DNA of 64,000 bases from Pseudomonadota bacterium (GTDB taxonomy: Bacteria > Pseudomonadota > Alphaproteobacteria > Rhizobiales > Xanthobacteraceae), in NCBI GenBank assembly GCA_018242205.1, contig JAFECJ010000002.1, positions 1 to 64,000 of the forward strand. Reading direction: 5' to 3'. The position numbers and the translations under genes were made by a program. Below the pieces are notes generated by a model. That model saw only the letters and a program-made list of their open reading frames with translations, did not search any database and was not told the origin of the DNA. This document shows positions 8,171 to 16,389 of this stretch, piece by piece; the first letter of the stretch is position 1, and each line of letters starts with the position of its first letter.

Positions 8171-9088
8171 ATGGACCGCATCGGCAACATGGCCGTGTTC
8201 GTTGCCGTAGCGGAAAGCGGCAGTTTTGCCGGCGCGGCGCGCCGGTTGCGACGCTCGCCGGCAGCAGTCACCCGCGCGGTCGCCGAACTGGAGCAGGTGC
8301 TGGCCGTCCGCTTGCTCGACCGCACCACGCGGGCGGTCAATCTGACCGACGCCGGTGAACGCTATCTGCCCGGCGCCAAACGTCTGCTCGCCGATCTCGC
8401 CGAGGTCGAGCAATCGGCGGCGGGGCTCGGCAGCGCGCCGCGCGGCGAATTACGCGTGACCGCGCCGATCGTCTTCGGCCGCCGACATGTGTTGCCGCTC
8501 GTCACCGAATTTCTCGCGCGTTACCCGGACGTCAATGTGCGGCTCGAACTGACGGATCGCTCGGTCGATCTGGTCGACGAAGGCCTCGATGTCGCCATTC
8601 GCATCGGCGCGCTGCCGAGTTCGAGTGCGATCGCGACCAATGTCGGAACGGTGCGCCGGATCGTGGTGGCGACGCCGGACTATCTCGCGCGGCGCGGCGA
8701 ACCGGCGGTGCCGGACGACCTCGCGACGCATGACGTGATCGCCTTCGCCGGCATCGACAGCCTGGAACGTTGGCGGTTTCGCAACGCCGGTGCGGCGGTC
8801 GAAGCTGCTGTGCGGCCGCGGCTGATCGTCAACACCGCCGAAGCGGCGATCGACAGCGCATTGTCAGGCTTCGGCATCACGCGGATGCTGAGCTATCAGG
8901 TCGCCGATGCGCTGGCCGCCGGCTTGTTCGTTCGCCTGTTGCGCGAATACGAGACCGAGCCCGCGCCGGTCCATCTTCTCTATCCGCAAGGCCGCTATCC
9001 GGCGGCGAAGCTCCGGGCGTTTCTCGATCTCGTGGCGCCGCGCTTGCGCCAGACCTGCGAGCGGATCGAGACCATTCTGGCCGATTGA
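8171..9088 (+). CDS. LysR-family transcriptional regulator
   Basis: A 305-residue regulator with an N-terminal winged helix-turn-helix (residues 1-60: MDRIGNMAVFVAVAESGSF, then the recognition region RRSPAAVTRAVAELE) and a periplasmic-binding-protein-like effector domain from about residue 90 (GELRVTAPIVFGRRHVLPLV). The YPDVNVRLELTDRSVDLVDEGLDVAIRIG stretch is typical of the CrgA/AaeR-type LysR subgroup. The effector is unknown. The gene is divergent from the AhpD-like gene at 7503-8051, which together with the two downstream genes on that strand is the likely target. Confidence 0.93.
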   Translation: MDRIGNMAVFVAVAESGSFAGAARRLRRSPAAVTRAVAELEQVLAVRLLDRTTRAVNLTDAGERYLPGAKRLLADLAEVEQSAAGLGSAPRGELRVTAPIVFGRRHVLPLVTEFLARYPDVNVRLELTDRSVDLVDEGLDVAIRIGALPSSSAIATNVGTVRRIVVATPDYLARRGEPAVPDDLATHDVIAFAGIDSLERWRFRNAGAAVEAAVRPRLIVNTAEAAIDSALSGFGITRMLSYQVADALAAGLFVRLLREYETEPAPVHLLYPQGRYPAAKLRAFLDLVAPRLRQTCERIETILAD

Positions 9089-9142
9089 TATCGGCGACCG
9101 TTCCGGCCGCGCGGGCCGGAGCAGTCGCTCGGTGACGTCGAC

Positions 9143-9367
9143 TTATTTCTTGGCGTCGGCGACGACCTTCTTGCAGGCCGCCGACAGCTTGTCGTTGTTC
9201 TTCGACAGGCAGGCCAGCACGCGGCCGCCGCCCGGCAAGGTGCCCTTGCAGAACGTTTCATAATCGCCCTTGCAGGCGGCGCGCTGTTCGGCGGTGAAGT
9301 CCTGCGCCGAGGCGGCGGTGAGCGCCAGCGATGAAAAGACAAAGGCGGCGAGAAGCGTGCGGGTCAT
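9143..9367 (-). CDS. Small secreted cysteine-repeat protein
   Basis: The 74-residue precursor has a clear signal peptide (MTRTLLAAFVFSSLALTAASA, cleaved before QDF). The mature 53 residues contain four cysteines spaced C-x7-C-x12-C-x11-C, as in one module of the cysteine-rich repeat (golgi apparatus protein 1-like) family seen in many alphaproteobacterial periplasmic proteins. Two disulfides are likely. The function is unknown. A GAGAGGG ribosome binding site precedes the ATG at 9367 and excludes the longer in-frame extension to 9415. Confidence 0.75.
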   Translation of the reverse strand: MTRTLLAAFVFSSLALTAASAQDFTAEQRAACKGDYETFCKGTLPGGGRVLACLSKNNDKLSAACKKVVADAKK

Positions 9368-9488
9368 GAGTCCCTCTCTGTTGGCACGGCTGATTCCGAT
9401 GGTGTCTATAAACACCTGAAACCCAGCGCTTCCGCAATTGAAGAAATTTGGCCGGATCGGCCGGTCAACGTGCCGGAGGCGGGCCGCG

Positions 9489-10313
9489 TCAGCGGTCTTC
9501 CCAGGTCGGCTTGCGCTTGTCGATGAAGGCGCAGATGCCTTCCTCGGCGTCGCGCGCCATCATGTTCTCGGTCATGACTTCCGAGGCGTAAGCGTAGGCC
9601 GCCGACAGGCTCATTTCGGCCTGGCGATAGAAGGCTTCCTTGCCGACTTTCAACGTGTAGGACGATTTCGCCGCGATGCGTTTGGCGAGCTCGACGGCCT
9701 CGGTGCGCTCGCTGCCGGCCGGCACGACGCGGTTGACGAGACCCATCTCATAGGCGCGCTGCGCCGGCACCAGTTCGCCGGTGAGCAGCATTTCCATGGC
9801 GTGCTTGCGCGACACGTTGCGGGAGAGAGCGACCATCGGCGTCGAGCAGAACAGGCCGATGTCGACGCCAGGGGTGGCGAACTTTGCGGCGTCCGAGGCA
9901 ATCGCAAGATCGCAGCTTGCGACCAGCTGGCAGCCGGCGGCGGTGGCGACGCCCTGCACCGCGGCGATCACCGGCTTCGGCAGGCTGACGATCTGTTGCA
10001 TCATGGCGCTGCAGATCGTCATGATCTGACGGAAATAGGCCCGGCCGCCATCGGCGTCGGCGCGGCGCGCCGTCAGTTCCTTCAGATCATGGCCGGCGCA
10101 GAAGCCCGGGCCATTGGCCGCGAGCACCACGGCGCGGATCGAGGCATCGGCGGCGATCGCCGTCCAGGCTTCGGATAGCGCGACCAACAGCGCTTCGGAC
10201 AGCGAGTTGCGCGCCTGCGGCCGGTTCAGCGTCAGGATGGCGAGCGGGCCGTCGCGCTCCACGAGCAGCACGGGCGCGGTCTTGTCGATATCGCGGGCGG
10301 TCTGGACGTTCAT
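9489..10313 (-). CDS. Enoyl-CoA hydratase family protein
   Basis: A 274-residue crotonase-fold protein with first oxyanion loop FCAGHDLKEL and second VQGVATAAGCQLVASCDLAIAS, then FATPGVDIGLFCSTP. The sequence resembles the ECHDC3-type group in which the usual catalytic glutamates are replaced, so hydratase activity is uncertain. Enoyl-CoA hydration in fatty-acid or amino-acid degradation is the default annotation. It ends RKPTWEDR, a common ending in the family. It stands alone between a secreted cysteine-rich protein and a divergent DUF3175 gene. Confidence 0.86.
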   Translation of the reverse strand: MNVQTARDIDKTAPVLLVERDGPLAILTLNRPQARNSLSEALLVALSEAWTAIAADASIRAVVLAANGPGFCAGHDLKELTARRADADGGRAYFRQIMTICSAMMQQIVSLPKPVIAAVQGVATAAGCQLVASCDLAIASDAAKFATPGVDIGLFCSTPMVALSRNVSRKHAMEMLLTGELVPAQRAYEMGLVNRVVPAGSERTEAVELAKRIAAKSSYTLKVGKEAFYRQAEMSLSAAYAYASEVMTENMMARDAEEGICAFIDKRKPTWEDR

Positions 10314-10424
10314 GCGGCGGTCCCGGTTCGGCTATAGTGGCAAGGATAGTCCGATGCCGCCGTCCTGCAAAGGCGGGCGGAACAGGGCTTTCGCTACCGC
10401 GTTGAGCCGGCGGAGGAGCAGGCC

Positions 10425-10760
10425 ATGGCGAGAACCGCAAAGATTCGCAAAGTGTCACATGCGCGCCGCCGCAAGACCCAAGCGCGCGGCGGACGGCGCT
10501 GGTCGCAACGCGTCACGCGCGAGAGCGATGCGCTGGCGCTGGAGGAGGGTGTGTTCACGCAATCGACGCCGCGCCAGATCGCGCTGTCGCTGAAACGCTC
10601 CGCCGACCGCAGCCGGCGGCGCAAGTCGGATCCGTACCGCTCGGCGATGTCGATGCTGACCTTCTACATCAATCGCGCCGGTAAGGGCCTGTCGAAGACG
10701 CGCAAGGCCAGGCTGGAGAAGGCCAAGGACGAACTGCGCGCGGTGTATGGGAAGGGGTGA
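10425..10760 (+). CDS. DUF3175 small basic protein
   Basis: A 111-residue, strongly basic protein (RRRKTQARGGRRWSQRVTRES near the start). The core WSQRVTRESDALALEEGVFTQSTPRQIALSLKRSA-(10)-PYRSAMSMLTFYINRAGK matches DUF3175, a family of unknown function widespread in proteobacteria. Its charge suggests nucleic-acid contact, which is inference only. The ATG has GGAGGAG at 10409-10415 upstream. No partner genes are obvious. Confidence 0.8.
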   Translation: MARTAKIRKVSHARRRKTQARGGRRWSQRVTRESDALALEEGVFTQSTPRQIALSLKRSADRSRRRKSDPYRSAMSMLTFYINRAGKGLSKTRKARLEKAKDELRAVYGKG

Positions 10761-10773
10761 TCTCTCTCCGTTC

Positions 10774-10852
10774 GTCCCCGCAAAAGCGGGGACCCAGAAG
10801 TCCCATTCGCCGGCCGGTGTGACTTGTGCTGGATTTCCGCTTTCGCGGGAAT
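10774..10852. repeat. Pair of intergenic palindromic (REP-like) elements
   Basis: Two hairpins lie in the gap after the DUF3175 gene. The first has 8-bp arms at 10774-10781 and 10786-10793 with loop AAAA, flanked by CCCAGAAG. The second is an imperfect hairpin at 10833-10852 with loop TTTC, flanked by CTGG and GAGCGGAG. The pattern of a pyrimidine/GC arm, an A- or T-rich tetraloop and a CCAG-type flank is the common scattered palindromic repeat of Rhizobiales genomes. The two elements face each other. They may act as a weak terminator, but neither has a U-run. Confidence 0.5.
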
Positions 10853-10944
10853 GAGCGGAGTGCGGAGCGTCTCTTGAGCCAAGTCTTATGCCCCTCTAAG
10901 ACTCGTCACCGGCAACGACCGGAATGCAGGGGGAGGCTAGGCGA

Positions 10945-11379
10945 ATGCGCGCGTCCGTGATGAGCGCCGACGAGATCGGCGTACTGCTGGAGAAGGAATT
11001 CCCGCAGGCCTTCTTCCCCGGCAGCGGCCTGTCGATCGAGCGCGTCGGTTTCGGCGACATCCGCGTGCGCAAGGCGTTCCACGAGAACCATTTGCGCCCC
11101 GGCGGCACCATTTCGGGGCCGACCATGATGGAGCTCGCCGATTTCGCCATGTATGTCGCGGTGTTTTCGGCGGTCGGGCCGCAGCCTTTGGCGGTGACCA
11201 CCAACCTCAACATCAATTTCCTGCGCAAGCCGTCCCAGGCCGACCTGATTGCCCATGCCAAGCTGATGAAGGTCGGCAAAAGGCTCGCGGTCGGCGAGGT
11301 CTGGCTCTACACCGACGGCCAGGAGGACGAGCCGGTGGCCCATGTCACCTCGACCTATTCGTTGCCGGTCCAGAAGTGA
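10945..11379 (+). CDS. PaaI-family hotdog thioesterase
   Basis: The 144-residue protein has the single hotdog domain of the PaaI/4HBT group. NHLRPGGTISGPTMMELADFAMYVAVFSAVG is the central helix with its substrate loop, followed by TNLNINFLRKP and the last strands HVTSTYSLP. Such enzymes hydrolyse small or aromatic acyl-CoA thioesters in the cytoplasm. The exact substrate is unknown. GGGGGAGG at 10929-10936 precedes the ATG at 10945, so I reject the ATG at 10924 that lies in front of this binding site. Confidence 0.85.
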   Translation: MRASVMSADEIGVLLEKEFPQAFFPGSGLSIERVGFGDIRVRKAFHENHLRPGGTISGPTMMELADFAMYVAVFSAVGPQPLAVTTNLNINFLRKPSQADLIAHAKLMKVGKRLAVGEVWLYTDGQEDEPVAHVTSTYSLPVQK

Positions 11380-11450
11380 TTAGATGAAGGTAATTTTGTA
11401 CCATTCTTATAAGATATTGATATTGCAAGATTAATATTCAATGAGAGGCG

Positions 11451-11479
11451 TTGACGCTGCAGGTGGGCTCCGGTACATA
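11451..11479 (+). promoter_or_regulatory. Sigma-70-type promoter for rplM-rpsI
   Basis: A -35 TTGACG (11451-11456) and -10 TACATA (11474-11479) are separated by exactly 17 bp. An AT-rich stretch at about 11385-11445 just upstream could serve as an UP element, as expected for a strong ribosomal-protein promoter. The predicted transcription start is near 11486, giving a leader of about 60 nt before rplM. Confidence 0.7.
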
Positions 11480-11490
11480 CCCCCCACGCT

Positions 11491-11515
11491 GGCGCGGTTC
11501 ATCCCGCGCCTTTTT
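11491..11515 (+). terminator. Terminator-like hairpin in the rplM leader
   Basis: Arms GGCGCGG (11491-11497) and CCGCGCC (11504-11510) with a short loop are followed directly by TTTTT (11511-11515). It starts about 5 nt after the predicted transcription start and ends about 30 nt before the rplM ATG. It cannot be the end of the upstream thioesterase gene alone, because the promoter lies between. It may be an attenuator or a protective 5' hairpin in the r-protein mRNA. Confidence 0.5.
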
Positions 11516-11544
11516 CCATCGGTTTCCACTCTTTGGGATTTGTC

Positions 11545-12012
11545 ATGAAGACCACCCAGTCGGCCAAAGCCGCCGACATCGAGAAGAAGTGGCTGCTGAT
11601 CGACGCCTCCGGGCTCGTCGTCGGCCGTCTCGCCTCGATCGTCGCCATGCGCCTGCGCGGCAAGCACAAGGCGACCTACACGCCGCATGTCGATGACGGC
11701 GACAATGTCATCATCATCAACGCGTCGAAGGTCGTGTTCACCGGCCGCAAGCGCGACCAGAAGGTCTACCACCACCACACCGGCTTCATCGGCGGCATCA
11801 AGGAACGTTCGGCCAAGCAGATCATGGACGGCCGCTTCCCCGAGCGCATCGTCGAGAAGGCCGTGCAGCGCATGCTGCCGCGTGGGCCGCTCGGCCGCGT
11901 ACAGTTCGGCAATCTCCGGGTCTATCCGGGCGCCGAGCATCCGCATGAGGCGCAGAAGCCGGAGAAGGTCGATGTTGCCGCGATGAACCGCAAGAACGTG
12001 AGGAGTGCCTGA
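11545..12012 (+). CDS. rplM: 50S ribosomal protein L13
   Basis: Component of the large ribosomal subunit, binding early in 50S assembly. The 155-residue sequence has the family motifs [35 protein letters not shown] and [18 protein letters not shown]. The length is typical for alphaproteobacteria. Start ATG 11545 gives [16 protein letters not shown], the usual N-terminus; an ATG at 11533 would add four residues without support. The stop lies two bases before the rpsI start, forming the conserved rplM-rpsI operon behind its own promoter. Confidence 0.98.
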   Translation: MKTTQSAKAADIEKKWLLIDASGLVVGRLASIVAMRLRGKHKATYTPHVDDGDNVIIINASKVVFTGRKRDQKVYHHHTGFIGGIKERSAKQIMDGRFPERIVEKAVQRMLPRGPLGRVQFGNLRVYPGAEHPHEAQKPEKVDVAAMNRKNVRSA

Positions 12013-12014
12013 TC

Positions 12015-12491
12015 GTGGCCGAGACCGTACAGTCAATGGAAGGCCTGGCGCAGCTCAAGCCGGCCGCCGCGGAAGCGCCGACCTACGAGAAGAAGGTCGA
12101 CAAGCAGGGCCGAGCTTACGCCACCGGCAAGCGCAAGAACGCGGTCGCCCGCGTCTGGATCAAGCCGGGCTCCGGCAAGATCACCGTCAACACGCGTACC
12201 ATCGAAGCGTTCTTCGCGCGTCCGGTGCTGCGCATGCTGATCCAGCAGCCGCTGGTCGCCGCCAACCGCACCACCCAGTTCGACGTCGTCTGCACCGTTT
12301 CGGGCGGCGGCCTGTCGGGGCAGGCCGGCGCCGTTCGTCACGGCATTGCCAAGGCGATGACCTATTTCGAACCGGATCTGCGCAGCGTGCTCAAGCGCGG
12401 CGGCTTCCTCACCCGCGACTCGCGCGTGGTCGAGCGTAAGAAGTATGGCAAGGCCAAGGCCCGCCGCTCGTTCCAGTTCTCGAAGCGCTAA
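12015..12491 (+). CDS. rpsI: 30S ribosomal protein S9
   Basis: Small-subunit protein whose C-terminal tail reaches the P-site tRNA. The 158 residues include a short alphaproteobacterial N-terminal extension, the core [19 protein letters not shown], the middle [20 protein letters not shown] and the invariant ending [11 protein letters not shown]. The start is a GTG at 12015 with AGGAG at 12001-12005 inside the end of rplM, so translation is coupled to L13. A strong terminator follows. Confidence 0.98.
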   Translation: MAETVQSMEGLAQLKPAAAEAPTYEKKVDKQGRAYATGKRKNAVARVWIKPGSGKITVNTRTIEAFFARPVLRMLIQQPLVAANRTTQFDVVCTVSGGGLSGQAGAVRHGIAKAMTYFEPDLRSVLKRGGFLTRDSRVVERKKYGKAKARRSFQFSKR

Positions 12492-12514
12492 GCAACGTCG
12501 CTTCGAACGAATCC

Positions 12515-12544
12515 AAAGAGCGCGCTTCGGCGCGCTCTTTTTTT
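12515..12544 (+). terminator. Rho-independent terminator of rplM-rpsI
   Basis: Perfect 11-bp arms at 12515-12525 and 12530-12540 enclose a stable TTCG tetraloop and run into a continuous T7 (12538-12544). This is the strongest intrinsic terminator in the left half of the window and ends the ribosomal protein operon. Confidence 0.92.
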
Positions 12545-12690
12545 GACCGTTGGCGATTGAACGGATACTCCAGCGCATTCTCGGAATTGCGTTTACCGAT
12601 AGTCAATGTTGCCGCGCACAATAGTGGTGCACGCTAACTCCTATCAAAGCACCCGATGCCTAAATTGGCATTGGTAGGTGCGGAAAAATC

Positions 12691-13887
12691 ATGCGTCTGG
12701 ATATTCCTACTCTAGCGGTCGTGACGGTCTTCGTCACCGCGCTGCTCGGCGGTCTGCTGGCTTTTGCCGGGCTGCAAAACCGCGCGGTGCGGGCGCCGGT
12801 AACGTGGGGCGCGGCCTTCGTGCTGTGCGCGATCGGTATGGCGCTGGTCGCGGTGCGCGGCATGGTGCCCGACTGGTTGTCGATCCAATTCGCGAATGTG
12901 ACGGTTCTGGTCGGCATTGGATTGGTCTGGGTCGGTGCGCGCCAATTCGACGGCCGCCGCCCGCGCGCGACGATGGTCGCCGCGGCGCCGCTGATCTGGC
13001 TCGCCGCCTGCGCCATTCCGGAAATTCGCGCCGACATCAATCTACGAACCGTTACGGTAACAATCCTGTCGGGGATATTGGCTTTCGCCGCAGCGCACGA
13101 GGTCTGGCGTGGCCGGTCGGAGCCGCTGATGTCGCGTTGGCCGGCGGCGATCACCTTGTCTGCCTATGGCGCCATCATGGTTGCGCGTGCGCCGGTTACG
13201 TTGATGGTGCCGCAGCCGGCCGGCGCGTATCAATTCACGGCCAGTGCGCTCTATCCCTTTCTGTCTTTCGCCACGCTGTTGTTCTCCGTGGTCGTGGCTT
13301 TTCTGCTGCTCAACATGACCAAGGAACGCACCGAACTGCGGCACAAGACCGCGGCGCTGGTCGATCCGCTGACCGGCGTCGCCAACCGTCGCGCCTTTCT
13401 CACCGACGCGCAAAACCTGGCCACGCAGCGTCGCGCCGACGGCACGGTCCTCGCGATCCTGCTGTTCGACCTCGATCATTTCAAGGCAATCAATGATCGG
13501 CTCGGTCATGCCGCCGGTGACGCCGTGCTGATGAATTTCGCCGCTACGGCGACCCGCATCCTGGGGCCGGACGTCTTGTTTGGCCGCATCGGCGGCGAGG
13601 AGTTCGGCGCGCTGCTGCGCGTGCGCGAGCCCGGCGAGGCGCTCACCGTCGCCGAGACGTTGCGCCGCGACTTTGCCGCAGCCGAGCAGGCCGACGACGT
13701 CGCGCCGACCGTCAGCATTGGCCTCGCGATCGAGAACGAGAAGACCGCAGCGCTTGACGGGCTGATGGCGGCGGCCGATCGGGCCCTGTATCGCGCCAAG
13801 TCCAAGGGACGCAACCGGGTCGTCACCGCGGGCACTGCCACGGACGAGGCCGAGTCCGGCTGGCGCAAAGTTGCGGTCAGCGCCTGA
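12691..13887 (+). CDS. Membrane-anchored diguanylate cyclase (GGDEF domain)
   Basis: The 398-residue protein has about six hydrophobic segments in residues 1-205 (no named sensor domain recognised) and a C-terminal GGDEF domain from about 217. DPLTGVANRRAF, FDLDHFKAINDRLGHAAGD and the active-site loop GGEEF (residues 301-305) are intact, so it should make c-di-GMP from two GTP. The inhibitory site is not intact: the RxxD expected just before the loop is replaced by ILGPDVLFGR with a one-residue shift. Product feedback may therefore be lost. A related protein follows 183 bp downstream. No ribosome binding site stronger than GCGGA is seen. Confidence 0.88.
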   Translation: MRLDIPTLAVVTVFVTALLGGLLAFAGLQNRAVRAPVTWGAAFVLCAIGMALVAVRGMVPDWLSIQFANVTVLVGIGLVWVGARQFDGRRPRATMVAAAPLIWLAACAIPEIRADINLRTVTVTILSGILAFAAAHEVWRGRSEPLMSRWPAAITLSAYGAIMVARAPVTLMVPQPAGAYQFTASALYPFLSFATLLFSVVVAFLLLNMTKERTELRHKTAALVDPLTGVANRRAFLTDAQNLATQRRADGTVLAILLFDLDHFKAINDRLGHAAGDAVLMNFAATATRILGPDVLFGRIGGEEFGALLRVREPGEALTVAETLRRDFAAAEQADDVAPTVSIGLAIENEKTAALDGLMAAADRALYRAKSKGRNRVVTAGTATDEAESGWRKVAVSA

Positions 13888-14070
13888 CGCTGCCGGCGCT
13901 TAAGGCGCACCGGCCTTCAATTTTAATCGAATTCAAGGCGCTGTTGCGTCAAAGCCTGCCGAAGGCAGCAAAACTTTCGCATCACCTAATAGCTATGGTC
14001 GGCATGTGGTTATCGTCCGTCAACGCTGAGACGGTGAACGTCCGTTATTCTCTTACCGCCGACCCCGACC

Positions 14071-15327
14071 ATGAGCCAAGCGGCCGCCCTGGATTTCCCC
14101 ACGCTGATCTTTGCGACGGTCTGCATTGCCGGATTCCTAGGCATATTTCTTATCATCAACTGGATGCAGCAGCGGGATATCGGCGCGCTGGCCTGGTGGG
14201 GCTCGGCTTATCTCGTCGGCGCCGCGGCGATCACGCTATGGGCGGCGCCGGACCAGGTCGTGAAGGTGCCCGCGGTCTATGCCGAAGCGCTGATCTTTGT
14301 TGCCTGCGGCATGTTCTGGAACGGTCTGCGGCTGTTCTATGGCCGCGAGATGTGGTTCCTGGCTTCTTTCGCGGGCGTCGGCGCTTGGCTGGTCCTGACG
14401 CAATGGCCGGGGATGGAAGGGGGCAGTCCGCACCGCGTCGCGCTCGGCATCGGCATCGTCGCGGTCTACACCTTCTTCATGGCATTCGAACTAGGACGCG
14501 AACGCCGCAAGTCTCTCTATTCGCGCACGGCGACGATCGTCGTGCCGATGCTCCACGCCGGCACCTTTCTGATGCCGCTCGGACTGCGAACCTGGTATCC
14601 CGACGTCTTCGCCACGCGCTGGCAGACGGTGTTCGCCGTCGAGACCATGATCTACACGGTCGGCACGGCCTTCATCGTACTGCTGATGGTCAAGGACCGG
14701 CACGTTCATTTCTACCGCAAGGCGGCGACCACCGACAGCCTGACCGGGCTGCTCAATCGCGGCGCCTTCCTCGACGCGGCGTCCAAGCTGCGCGCGACGC
14801 ACAGCGCGCGAGGTGAGCCGGTGACGTTGCTGATGTTCGATCTCGACAAATTCAAGTCGATCAACGATCGCTACGGTCATGCCGTCGGCGACAGCGCACT
14901 CAAGGTGTTCGCGCGGGTGCTGCAGGAATCGACACGCGCCAGCGATCTGGTCGGCCGGCTCGGCGGCGAGGAGTTCGTCGCCATGGTGCCGGAGGCGATG
15001 GAAGATGCCTGCATCGTCGCCGAACGTCTGCGCGTCAATTTCCAGGAGGCCGGCGTCGTCATCGACGACATGGCCGTCGGCGCCACCGTCAGCAGCGGCC
15101 TCGCCACCACCTACCGCGCCGAGGCCACCATCGATTCGCTGCTGCTGCGCGCCGACGAGGCGCTGTATCGCGCCAAAAACGGCGGACGTAACCGCTTCAT
15201 CGCCGCCGATGAGGAGCCGGGCAGCGAGGCGGCGCGAGCCCGCTGGGCCGAGCGCAACAAACGCGCCGACGGCAAGGTCGGGCGGTTCGCCGGGCGCCGT
15301 GGCCCTCAGCCGGCCGCCGCGGTTTAG
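14071..15327 (+). CDS. Membrane-anchored diguanylate cyclase (GGDEF domain)
   Basis: A 418-residue protein with six to seven predicted membrane helices (to about residue 215) and a GGDEF domain with DSLTGLLNRGAF, FDLDKFKSINDRYGHAVGD and active loop GGEEF at residues 298-302. The allosteric inhibitory motif RASD (R289 and D292) is present at the correct spacing, so this cyclase should be feedback-controlled by c-di-GMP. The C-terminus adds about 35 residues rich in Ala/Arg. It is similar in architecture to the preceding gene and probably a paralogue from tandem duplication. Confidence 0.88.
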   Translation: MSQAAALDFPTLIFATVCIAGFLGIFLIINWMQQRDIGALAWWGSAYLVGAAAITLWAAPDQVVKVPAVYAEALIFVACGMFWNGLRLFYGREMWFLASFAGVGAWLVLTQWPGMEGGSPHRVALGIGIVAVYTFFMAFELGRERRKSLYSRTATIVVPMLHAGTFLMPLGLRTWYPDVFATRWQTVFAVETMIYTVGTAFIVLLMVKDRHVHFYRKAATTDSLTGLLNRGAFLDAASKLRATHSARGEPVTLLMFDLDKFKSINDRYGHAVGDSALKVFARVLQESTRASDLVGRLGGEEFVAMVPEAMEDACIVAERLRVNFQEAGVVIDDMAVGATVSSGLATTYRAEATIDSLLLRADEALYRAKNGGRNRFIAADEEPGSEAARARWAERNKRADGKVGRFAGRRGPQPAAAV

Positions 15328-15388
15328 CGCGGGCCGTCACGGAACTTCGGTAACGTCTGGTTAACTATGCCGGCCTTACCCTTACGGC

Positions 15389-15637
15389 ATGTCGAGTCTG
15401 TCGCACCGTTCGGCGTACGCCGCCACTCACTCCCTCGAAGCCTATGCCGAGCAGGCCGGTCTGGCGCTGGGTTGCGCTTACTCGTCGTCGGCCGAATTCG
15501 ACGCGGCTCTGATCGCCGAGCGCCGAGCCGCCGGCGTCTACGGCCCGAAACGGCAGCGCCGCCAGATGTTGATTGCGGGCGCCGGTGTGATGGCGGGCCT
15601 TGCCGTCATCGTCGCGGCGCTTCAGTTCATTCCTTAA
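15389..15637 (+). CDS. Small hypothetical protein with C-terminal membrane anchor
   Basis: I do not recognise this 82-residue protein. It has an alanine/serine-rich N-terminal half, a basic patch PKRQRRQ at about residues 53-59, and one hydrophobic helix MLIAGAGVMAGLAVIVAALQFIP at the very end, i.e. a tail-anchored or single-pass topology. It is convergent with the rsuA-type gene, whose stop lies one base away. The composition is consistent with a real gene, but there is no clear ribosome binding site before the ATG. Confidence 0.5.
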   Translation: MSSLSHRSAYAATHSLEAYAEQAGLALGCAYSSSAEFDAALIAERRAAGVYGPKRQRRQMLIAGAGVMAGLAVIVAALQFIP

Positions 15638-15638
15638 A

Positions 15639-16379
15639 TCACGCGCCCTGAAAAACCTGTGCGAGCTCGGCTTCGCCGAGGACTCGGTTTTGGCCGGCCG
15701 CCAGATCGTCCGGCAGGGCGAGGGCGCCGATGCGGTCGCGGTGCAGGGCCGTGACGTGGTTGCCGACCGCGGCGAACATCCGCCGCACCTGATGATAACG
15801 GCCCTCGGTAATGGTGACGAAGGCACGCTGCGCCGACACCGCCTCGAACTGCGCCGGCAGCAACGGCTTGTCCTCACCCTCGAGCATCAAGGTGCCGGCG
15901 GCGAAGATTGACGCCTCGTCGCCGCGCAGCGGCCGGTCGAGCGTCACGTCATAGCGCTTCGGGATATTGGCCTTCGGCGAAATGATCCGGTGCAGCAACG
16001 CGCCGTCATCGGTCAGCAGCAACAGGCCCGATGTTTCCTTATCGAGCCGGCCGACGGTGGACAGCGCCGGATTGCGCGCCCGCCAGCGCTCCGGCAGCAG
16101 CGAATAGACCAGCGGGCCTTGCTCCTTGTGCGAGCAGGTAACGCCGACGGGCTTGTTCAGCATCAGCACCAGGCCGGGCAGCGGATCGAGCGGTTCGTCC
16201 TCGACCGTCATACGCGCGGCGAGGTCGGGCGTCAGCGCGATGCGTTCGTCGCCGTCGATGACGGCGTCGCCGTCGAGGAGCACGTAGCCGGCCTCGATCA
16301 GGTCCTGCACTTCGCGGCGCGAGCCGTAGCCGAGATTGGCGAGCAGGCGGTCGAGGCGAACCGTGGGCGCCTTGCTCAT
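15639..16379 (-). CDS. rsuA: RsuA-family pseudouridine synthase (16S rRNA Psi516 type)
   Basis: The 246-residue enzyme has an N-terminal S4 RNA-binding domain (VRLDRLLANLGYGSRREVQDLIEAGYVLLDG) and a catalytic domain with the motif GRLDKETSGLLLLTDDG, where the aspartate is the nucleophile. It also has MLNKPVGVTCSHKE, typical of RsuA rather than RluB/E. It is expected to isomerise U516 of 16S rRNA. It is the last gene of a three-gene minus-strand cluster, 10 bp after the RsmC-like gene. Confidence 0.88.
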   Translation of the reverse strand: MSKAPTVRLDRLLANLGYGSRREVQDLIEAGYVLLDGDAVIDGDERIALTPDLAARMTVEDEPLDPLPGLVLMLNKPVGVTCSHKEQGPLVYSLLPERWRARNPALSTVGRLDKETSGLLLLTDDGALLHRIISPKANIPKRYDVTLDRPLRGDEASIFAAGTLMLEGEDKPLLPAQFEAVSAQRAFVTITEGRYHQVRRMFAAVGNHVTALHRDRIGALALPDDLAAGQNRVLGEAELAQVFQGA

Positions 16380-16389
16380 GAGATTTGGC

